Source: Pseudomonadota bacterium (GTDB lineage: Bacteria > Pseudomonadota > Gammaproteobacteria > Xanthomonadales > Xanthomonadaceae). From it: 10,972 bases of DNA. The stretch covers positions 1 through 10,972 of the forward strand of contig JAFAFF010000250.1 in NCBI GenBank assembly GCA_023423605.1, written 5' to 3'. The notes under the pieces are model-generated. The model was given only the letters and a program-made list of their open reading frames with translations. It did not search any database and had not been told where the DNA came from. The position numbers were made by a program, and so were the translations under genes. Position 1 is the first letter of the stretch. Each line of letters begins with the position of its first letter. This document shows positions 5,384 to 10,972 of the stretch, in pieces.

Positions 5384-7072
5384 TTGAACAATCCGCCCGT
5401 CGCGCCCGCCACCCCGCCATTGGTCACCGGGATGAACCGCCGCAGCCAGATCCTGAAGCTGCTGCTGCGCTATCGCCATTCCGGCGTGTTCTCGGGCATG
5501 AACCTGGATACCTGGAGCGCGCACGACGTGCCGCCGGACGGCAATCCCGACCAGTTCGTGACAGACCTGGAAGCGCTGGGACCCACCTTCGTCAAGCTGG
5601 GCCAGATGCTGTCCACGCGCCCGGACATGGTGCCGCCGGAGTTCGCCACCGCGCTCGAACGCATGCAGGAGAAGGTCGCGCCACTGCCGGTGGAGCGCAT
5701 CCACCACATCATCGAAACCGAACTGGGCGCGCCGGTGGGCACGCTGTTCGCCAGCTTCGACCCGGAACCGCTGGGTTGCGCGTCGATCGCCCAGGTCCAC
5801 CGCGCCACCCTGCGCGATGGTCGCGAGGTCGCGGTCAAGGTACAGAAGCCGGAAGTCGCCGCGCAGCTGCGCTCGGACCTGGAAGCGCTGCGCAGCTTCG
5901 CGCTGGCTGCCGATCACCTCACCCAGATCGGCCGTCGGGTGCGCCTGCGCGACTGGCTCAACGAGTTTTCCAAGACCCTGATGCAGGAACTGGACTACCA
6001 GGCTGAAGCGGAGAACCTGGAGCGTTTCGGCCAGCACCTGCGTCCGTTCAAGTCGCTGTGGGTACCGCAGCCGATCTGGGATTACTGCAGCAACCGCGTG
6101 CTGACGATGGAACTGGCCAGTGGCGTGCGCGTGGACGCCATTCCTGCCGTACGTCGTACCGAACAGTCGATGGACCCGCTGGCGGCCGCGCTGATCCGCG
6201 GCTATCTGGATCAGATCTTCGTGCATGGCGAAATCCATGCCGACCCGCATCCGGGCAACCTGCGCGTCACCGACGACGGCCGCCTGGCCATCTTCGACCT
6301 GGGCATGGTCGCGCACATGCCACCGCGCCTGCGCGAGCGCCTGCTGAAGATCCTGTTCGCCGCCGTGGACGGTCGCGGCGAAGAGGTCGCCGACGAAATC
6401 ATCGCCATCAGCACCCGCTTGGAGTCCTACGACGAGGAACGCTACCTGCGCGAGACCGGACAGATGATCGCGCGCTATGCAGCCAGCAACCATTATTCCG
6501 AAGGCCGCGTGGTGCTGGACATGGTCCGCATCGCCACCGCATGCGGACTGCGCACCCCGCCAGAACTGAGCCTGATTGGCAAGGCGCTGCTCAACCTGGA
6601 AACCGTCTGCCGGCTGCTGTCGCCCACCCTGGACACCCGGCGCATCGTCGAACGCCAGTTGCAGCACGTCATGAAGGCACGGCTGAAGAAATCGCTGTCG
6701 ATGGCCAACCTGGCCAGCGAGGCGATGGAGGTGCAGGAACTGGTGCGCGTCGGGCCGCGCAAGATCACCGACATCCTGGCCCTGCTCGCCGAGAACCGGC
6801 TGCAGATGAAGGTGACCGGGCTGGAGGAATCCCGCCTGATGGAAAACCTGCAGAAGATCGCCAACCGCGTCTCGGCCGGCATCGTCACCGCGGCACTGAT
6901 CCTCGCCTCGGCACTGATGATGAAGATCGACACCGGCGTGCACCTGTTCGGCTATCCGGCCATCGCCATGCTGTTGATGCTGATCGGGGTGTTCCTGGGC
7001 CTGGGCATCATCCTCAGCGCCCTGCTGTTCGATCGCCGCGCCCGCGCCCACGAGGAACGCGGACACCGCTGA
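5384..7072 (+). CDS. ubiB: UbiB/ABC1 (AarF) family atypical kinase/ATPase for ubiquinone biosynthesis
   Basis: This 562-residue member of the UbiB family (E. coli UbiB 546) is a protein-kinase-like ATPase anchored in the inner membrane and needed for efficient ubiquinone biosynthesis. Family motifs are complete: KLGQ at 71-74, the alanine-loop segment ASIAQVHRA (133-141), nucleotide-binding lysine K152 in VAVKVQKPE, the ELD motif at 202-204, catalytic HADPHPGN at 285-292 and the metal-binding DLG at 305-307. The C-terminus has two hydrophobic helices (about 496-513 and 525-548) followed by a basic tail, as in UbiB. The start is TTG 5384 with GGAG six bases upstream, or ATG 5432 (546 residues) if that is wrong. 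It stands alone, not in a ubi operon, so a paralogous ABC1 protein with another lipid-related role cannot be excluded. A GTAG palindrome follows the stop. Confidence 0.9.
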   Translation: MNNPPVAPATPPLVTGMNRRSQILKLLLRYRHSGVFSGMNLDTWSAHDVPPDGNPDQFVTDLEALGPTFVKLGQMLSTRPDMVPPEFATALERMQEKVAPLPVERIHHIIETELGAPVGTLFASFDPEPLGCASIAQVHRATLRDGREVAVKVQKPEVAAQLRSDLEALRSFALAADHLTQIGRRVRLRDWLNEFSKTLMQELDYQAEAENLERFGQHLRPFKSLWVPQPIWDYCSNRVLTMELASGVRVDAIPAVRRTEQSMDPLAAALIRGYLDQIFVHGEIHADPHPGNLRVTDDGRLAIFDLGMVAHMPPRLRERLLKILFAAVDGRGEEVADEIIAISTRLESYDEERYLRETGQMIARYAASNHYSEGRVVLDMVRIATACGLRTPPELSLIGKALLNLETVCRLLSPTLDTRRIVERQLQHVMKARLKKSLSMANLASEAMEVQELVRVGPRKITDILALLAENRLQMKVTGLEESRLMENLQKIANRVSAGIVTAALILASALMMKIDTGVHLFGYPAIAMLLMLIGVFLGLGIILSALLFDRRARAHEERGHR

Positions 7073-7078
7073 AAGGCC

Positions 7079-7126
7079 CGCCGGCAGCCGATCATGGCGT
7101 AGCCGATCCAGAATCGGCTGCCGGCG
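7079..7126. repeat. GTAG (SMAG/REP-like) palindrome with two alternative stems
   Basis: A perfect 14-bp inverted repeat (7079-7092 with 7113-7126) encloses 20 bases. Inside it lies GTAG (7099-7102) leading a second hairpin, AGCCGAT (7101-7107) with ATCGGCT (7113-7119) and loop CCAGA. The right arm can pair with either left arm, not both. The GTAG-plus-hairpin form matches the known SMAG repeats of Stenotrophomonas. Starting six bases after the ubiB stop, it could also act as a 3'-end hairpin, though no T-run follows. Confidence 0.8.
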
Positions 7127-7190
7127 CATGGCGCTGCTGGCGGGTGCATGGAAACCCCGGCCCCACCGCATCCGGCCAGCGTGGGATCGG

Positions 7191-7213
7191 CATCGATTTC
7201 ACATCGAATTCAC
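7191..7213 (+). promoter_or_regulatory. 11-bp-period direct repeat in the AT-richer opgB upstream region
   Basis: CATCGATTTCAC (7191-7202) is followed by CATCGAATTCAC (7202-7213), sharing one base: a two-copy repeat with an 11-bp period and one mismatch. It sits in the only AT-richer stretch (about 7190-7270) of the 310-bp gap before opgB. The one-helical-turn spacing suits side-by-side binding of a regulator. No named box matches, and no clear -35/-10 is visible. The rest of the gap, apart from the GTAG palindrome, shows nothing recognisable. Confidence 0.4.
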
Positions 7214-7382
7214 AAAACTGACGACAACGCGCCTTTTGTCGCATTCGGCAAAACATTTCAGTCAGGTTCGTGCAGGCATGATCCGGTCATCGGCCTGTCA
7301 TGCAGTTGTGGTTGGCAGGCCGGTCCACTGGACACGCGTCGGTACGACGTCCAGCACCACCTTCTTTACTGCCGGCCTGCCC

Positions 7383-9488
7383 ATGCTCTGGATCCTGCTG
7401 CTTACCCTGTTCGCTCTTGTCTGGCTGCTGCTGGTATCCAGCAAGTGGCTGTGGTGGAAAGCCGGACTGCTGTCGCTGCTGCTGGTCGCGCTGAGCAGCT
7501 GGTGGGCCATCGACCAGTTGTCCGGCGACGGCCTGAATGCCGCAACGCTCTATCACCTCGGCGCCGACATGGAAGGTGCCGGCGTTTCCGACTTCAAGCG
7601 GGTCATCGCCGGCTATGTCGTGCTGTTGCTGGTCTCGCTGTCGCCGCTGCTGTTGGCCCGCGTCAAGCGCTGGCGCCGCGACGGGCACGGCACGCTTTGG
7701 TTCACCGGCTTCGCCAGCCTGTGGCTGGCTGCGATCCTGGTCAGCCCGTTGTTCGCCGACGGCCAGCGCCTGTATTACCAGCTGCGCCCGGTGGATTTCG
7801 CGCAGATCGCTCCCGAATACCAGGTTCCCACCCAGCCGCTGCAGCGTCCGCGCAACATTGTCTGGATCTACGGCGAAAGCCTGGAACGCACCTATCTGGA
7901 CGAATCGGTGTTTCCCGGGCTGATGCCCAACCTGAACCGCCTGGCGGCGCGGTCGCTGGATGTGCGTGGCCTGGATTCGCCTGAAGGAAGCGGCTGGACC
8001 ATCGCCGGCCTGGTGGCTTCCATGTGCGGCGTGCCGCTGACCACCGCCCAGGGTGATGAAAACAGCATGGGGCGGATGGGCGCCTTCCTGCCCAAGGCGG
8101 TCTGCCTGGGCGATTACTTGAAACAGCAGGGCTATACCAACCACTACCTGGGCGGCGCCAACGGCCAGTTCGCCGGCAAGGGCCAGTTCCTGGCCACCCA
8201 TGGCTTCGACGAAGTGCACGACCTGGACTGGTTCAAGCAGCAGAAGAAGATCGGTCGCATCCATTATTCGGCATGGGGCGTCCACGATGACGTGCTGCTG
8301 GATACCGCCTACCGTCGTTTCGAACAGCTGTCGCGCGCCGGCGAACCGTTCATGCTGACCACGCTGACGATGGATACCCATCACCCCGCCGGCCACCTTC
8401 CGGTGGCCTGCAAGAACGAACGCTACGAAAGTCCTCACGGCAACATCGGCCTGCTCAACGCGCTCAAGTGCACCGACCGCCTGATCGCACAGCTGGTCGC
8501 ACGCATCCAGGCCAGCCCGCACGGCAAGGACACGCTGATCGTCGTGTCTTCCGATCACCTGGCCATGCCCAATGATCTCAGCCACGTGCTTGCGCGCCAG
8601 GACCGGGAGAACCTGCTGCTGTTCATGGGCAGCGGCATCGAGCCGCGGCAGCTGAAGGTGGACGATGCCACCACCCTGGACAGCGGTGCCACCCTGCTCA
8701 GTCTGCTGGACCCGGCCATCCAGCGCATCGGCTTCGGCCGTTCGCTGCTGGATCCGCAGCGTCCGGCAAGTGCCAGCGTGGCCGTGCGCCGCGACAATGG
8801 CCGCGACTATCCGAAATACCTCGCCTTCGCGCGCTCGCTGTGGCTGGGCGAGCCGACGCGCGCCCTGCGTATCGATGATGACAACCAGGTGGTGGTCGGC
8901 GTGCAGCACGTACAGCCGCCGGTGCTGCTGGAATACGACAAGGACTGGGCGCTGAAGACCGTCTACCTGGAAAACACCTCTCGCCAGTTCGACGAAGCCG
9001 ACAAGGACAGCACGCTGGCCTATGTGGACCGCTGCACGGCATTCGAGGACGGCTCGGCCGACGGCGACTGGTGCGCGCTGCTGGTCAACCGCGAGAACGG
9101 CATCAAGTTGTACCGCGATGACGATCTGCGTACCGGCATCGAAGTGGATGCGGCGCTGGATGCGTTCGACGGTCCGCGTCCCAGCGTGCGCCAGGCGCAG
9201 ATGATCACTGCCAAGGCACGCCGCACCCGCGCCGGCCAGTACATGCTGGAACTGGTGGCCAGCACCCAGCCGCAGCGTGGTTTCTGGATTGAAGCGGTGT
9301 CCTCGCAGCGACAGGTGGTGCTGGCCCAGCAATGGGTGCAGCCCGATGCCAGCGGCCGCATCAACCTGAGTTTCGGCCTGGACCACGAAGTGGACGATCT
9401 GGAAATCCGCGCCTGGTTGAACCATGCCGAAAAGCTGGCGGTGGATACCTTCGCGCTGGTGCCCTCGCGCCGCGGTCCGCGCGGCTGA
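7383..9488 (+). CDS. opgB: Phosphoglycerol transferase I (OpgB/MdoB)
   Basis: This 701-residue membrane enzyme of the alkaline-phosphatase/LtaS superfamily transfers phosphoglycerol from phosphatidylglycerol to periplasmic glucans (E. coli MdoB, 763 residues). The N-terminal part has about four membrane segments (roughly 1-20, 26-44, 76-95 and 105-123) and the family motif GDGLN..TLYHL....EGAGVS. The periplasmic catalytic domain shows metal-site E165 in YGESLERTY, the probable catalytic threonine T206 in WTIAGLVASMCGVPL, TMDTHHP with H333/H334, and the metal pair D391-H392 in VSSDHLAMPND. The C-terminal third is less conserved but keeps VDRC and DWC cysteine motifs also present in the E. coli enzyme. 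ATG 7383 is chosen because hydrophobic sequence begins there; its ribosome site is poor. It is preceded by a possible regulatory repeat and is convergent with the MscS gene. The opgGH glucan-synthesis genes are not in this window. Confidence 0.93.
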   Translation: MLWILLLTLFALVWLLLVSSKWLWWKAGLLSLLLVALSSWWAIDQLSGDGLNAATLYHLGADMEGAGVSDFKRVIAGYVVLLLVSLSPLLLARVKRWRRDGHGTLWFTGFASLWLAAILVSPLFADGQRLYYQLRPVDFAQIAPEYQVPTQPLQRPRNIVWIYGESLERTYLDESVFPGLMPNLNRLAARSLDVRGLDSPEGSGWTIAGLVASMCGVPLTTAQGDENSMGRMGAFLPKAVCLGDYLKQQGYTNHYLGGANGQFAGKGQFLATHGFDEVHDLDWFKQQKKIGRIHYSAWGVHDDVLLDTAYRRFEQLSRAGEPFMLTTLTMDTHHPAGHLPVACKNERYESPHGNIGLLNALKCTDRLIAQLVARIQASPHGKDTLIVVSSDHLAMPNDLSHVLARQDRENLLLFMGSGIEPRQLKVDDATTLDSGATLLSLLDPAIQRIGFGRSLLDPQRPASASVAVRRDNGRDYPKYLAFARSLWLGEPTRALRIDDDNQVVVGVQHVQPPVLLEYDKDWALKTVYLENTSRQFDEADKDSTLAYVDRCTAFEDGSADGDWCALLVNRENGIKLYRDDDLRTGIEVDAALDAFDGPRPSVRQAQMITAKARRTRAGQYMLELVASTQPQRGFWIEAVSSQRQVVLAQQWVQPDASGRINLSFGLDHEVDDLEIRAWLNHAEKLAVDTFALVPSRRGPRG

Positions 9489-9493
9489 CCGCA

Positions 9494-9524
9494 GGGCCGG
9501 CTGGCTGCACGCGCCGGCCGGCCC
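9494..9524. terminator. GC-rich hairpin between convergent opgB and MscS genes
   Basis: GGGCCGGC (9494-9501) pairs perfectly with GCCGGCCC (9517-9524) around a 15-base loop, six bases after the opgB stop. A second 7-bp stem, AGAGGGC (9534-9540) with GCCCTCT (9556-9562), spans the MscS stop codon. Neither has a T-run, so a termination role is inferred only from the convergent position. Confidence 0.35.
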
Positions 9525-9549
9525 CGGACTGCCAGAGGGCGACGCTGCG

Positions 9550-10972
9550 TCAGCGGCCCTCTTCCCCGGCAGGCGCAACGGTGCCCTTTGCCGCATCACT
9601 GATCAGATGGATGTCCGTCGGTGCCGACAACGCGATACCCCTGGCCGCCAATGCCTGCAGCAGGGTGAAGAACAGTTCGCTGCGCGTTCCGTATACCTGC
9701 CGCGGACTGGGTACATAGGCGAAACTGTTGATCGCCACCTGGCCATTGCTGATCGAATCGATGAACACCGACGGCGCCGGGTCCTCCAGCACCGTCGGAT
9801 GCGCCACATAGGCATCCATCAGCACCTGCTTCACCGCTGCCACATCGGTGTTCAACGGCACCGAGAACTGCACCTGGATCCGTCCCTGCGCGTTGCCCAT
9901 CGTCATGTTGCGCACGGTCTTGGTGATCAGTTCGGAGTTCGGCACGATCAACGTCGATTTGTCCCCCACCATGATCTCCGTGGAACGCACGTTGATCCGG
10001 CGGATATCGCCTTCCTGGTCGCCCAGCTTCACCCAATCACCGATCTTCACCGGGCGTTCGGCCAGCAGGATCAGCCCCGAGACGAAGTTCTGCGTGATCG
10101 CCTGCAGGCCGAAACCGATACCCACCGACAGCGCGCTGACCACCAATGCCAGCCTTTCGAAGCCGATCCCCAGCGCGCCCAGCGCCCACAGCACCGCCAG
10201 GATGATGCCCAGGTAACGCGCCACGGTACTGATCGAATTACGCGTCCCCAAGTCCAGATCGGTCTTCGGCAGGTAGGTATCGGCAAGCCACCGCTGCACG
10301 GCCTGCATCACCGCCAGGCCGACCGCCAGCACCACCACCGCCAGCACGATGTTGCCCGGCTTCAGCTCGATGCCGCCGATGCTGAAGCCTTCGGACAACG
10401 ACTCGATGCTGCCCAGCACCGAGCCCAGGTTGCCGAATGGAGCCGCCAATCCCAGCACCGCCAGCGCGATCACCGCAATGCGGCACACCGCCGACAGCAG
10501 CACGCCGGCCTGCTCCACCTGCGCCGCGCTCAGCCCGGTGGTGAGCACCACCGTGCGCCCCACGCGGCTGTCCGGATGCAGCAACCATGTGCACAGGTCA
10601 TCGGTGAATTTCAGCAGCAGGCCCGTCGCCAGCAGCACCACGCCGCCCCACACCAGCTGCTGGGTCACGAATTTGGCGAAGTTCAGATAGCCCAGCAGGC
10701 CGGCGATGATGGCCGCGGCCACCACGATGTTGCCTGCCACCCGGGCCAGTACGATCCAGCCGCCACGCTGCGCCGGCCCACGGGCACGCGCATCGGCCGC
10801 CTGGGCTTCGGCACGTTCGGCCGCTTCGGCGGTCTGCCGCCGGTGCAGGCGCGCCAGGGTGACCAGCATGGCCATGATCAGGCCCAGGTAGATCAGTGCG
10901 ATCACACCATCCAGCGCGATCGTGGTGACCTCGCTGGTACGCGCTGCCCGATCGATCGCCACCAGCATGACA
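9550..10972 (-). CDS. Large MscS-type mechanosensitive channel (3' part, N-terminus outside window)
   Basis: The last 474 residues of a small-conductance mechanosensitive channel family protein of the inner membrane are visible; the frame is still open at the window edge, so the N-terminal region, probably a periplasmic domain, is missing. Several hydrophobic segments (for example VIALIYLGLIMAMLVTL, NIVVAAAIIAGLLGYL, VLLSAVCRIAVIALAVLGLA, NIVLAVVVLAVGLAVM and LGIILAVLWALGALGI) precede the pore helix LVVSALSVGIGFGLQAITQNFVSG. After it come the beta domain (RPVKIGDWVKLGDQEGDI...STEIMVGDKSTLIVPNSELI) and the alpha/beta C-terminal domain. A charged Ala/Glu/Arg linker (AEAAERAEAQAADARARG) joins the first two segments. 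Many more membrane segments than E. coli MscS indicate an MscK-like large member. It likely opens under membrane tension during osmotic downshock. TGA is at 9552-9550, and the gene is convergent with opgB. Confidence 0.92.
   Translation of the reverse strand, partial: VMLVAIDRAARTSEVTTIALDGVIALIYLGLIMAMLVTLARLHRRQTAEAAERAEAQAADARARGPAQRGGWIVLARVAGNIVVAAAIIAGLLGYLNFAKFVTQQLVWGGVVLLATGLLLKFTDDLCTWLLHPDSRVGRTVVLTTGLSAAQVEQAGVLLSAVCRIAVIALAVLGLAAPFGNLGSVLGSIESLSEGFSIGGIELKPGNIVLAVVVLAVGLAVMQAVQRWLADTYLPKTDLDLGTRNSISTVARYLGIILAVLWALGALGIGFERLALVVSALSVGIGFGLQAITQNFVSGLILLAERPVKIGDWVKLGDQEGDIRRINVRSTEIMVGDKSTLIVPNSELITKTVRNMTMGNAQGRIQVQFSVPLNTDVAAVKQVLMDAYVAHPTVLEDPAPSVFIDSISNGQVAINSFAYVPSPRQVYGTRSELFFTLLQALAARGIALSAPTDIHLISDAAKGTVAPAGEEGR

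Noticed and set aside
5246..7171. 641-residue open frame on the minus strand
   Set aside because: It is antisense to ubiB, whose catalytic motifs are complete; composition indicates a shadow frame.
7128..7382. N-terminal extension of OpgB upstream of ATG 7383
   Set aside because: The frame is open, but the sequence is unlike the family, overlaps the AT-richer regulatory region and precedes the hydrophobic start typical of OpgB.
7287..9599. 770-residue open frame on the minus strand
   Set aside because: It is antisense to opgB, with Gln/His/Arg/Ala-rich low-complexity translation; no domain is recognisable.

Overview
The window looks like chromosomal DNA of a gammaproteobacterium of the Xanthomonadaceae, most likely Stenotrophomonas or a close relative. 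The basis is its high GC content, the codon use of all genes, the protein types and, above all, the intergenic palindromes. One of these starts with GTAG, like the SMAG elements known from Stenotrophomonas maltophilia. The assignment comes from reading the sequence, not from a database search. I see no prophage, insertion sequence, CRISPR array, tRNA or rRNA.

Layout. (1) Positions 1-2276 (+) hold the 3' part of a 2-oxoacid dehydrogenase operon: the end of E1 beta, a small tandem-SH3 protein, and the lipoyl-bearing E2 acyltransferase. The three are packed with a 1-base gap and a 4-base overlap. E1 alpha is expected upstream, and no E3 gene is present. The E1 beta/E2 type suggests branched-chain 2-oxoacids, which would supply iso-fatty-acid (and in this family DSF-type signal) precursors; that substrate is inferred. 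Two REP-like hairpins follow. (2) Positions 2455-3993 (+) encode a soluble diguanylate cyclase with an unassigned helical N-terminal half. (3) Positions 3994-4304 lie between convergent genes and carry an elaborate repeat structure: an 18-bp tandem array, a 26-bp perfect inverted repeat made of two palindromes, and a 17/16-bp tandem array whose units point the opposite way, closed by a terminator-like hairpin. (4) Positions 4305-5246 (-) encode a DUF808/YedI inner-membrane protein, divergent from (5) ubiB at 5384-7072 (+). (6) Positions 7073-7382 hold a GTAG palindrome with two alternative pairings and an AT-richer stretch with 11-bp repeats. (7) opgB (phosphoglycerol transferase I) is at 7383-9488 (+), convergent with (8) the 3' part of a large MscS-type channel gene at 9550-10972 (-).

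The genes are mainly core metabolism, envelope and signalling, not a defence or mobile island. The best candidates for something under-described are the SH3 protein embedded in the dehydrogenase operon and the mirrored repeat array at 4012-4263. The last two genes share an osmotic-stress theme: periplasmic glucan modification and tension-gated efflux.
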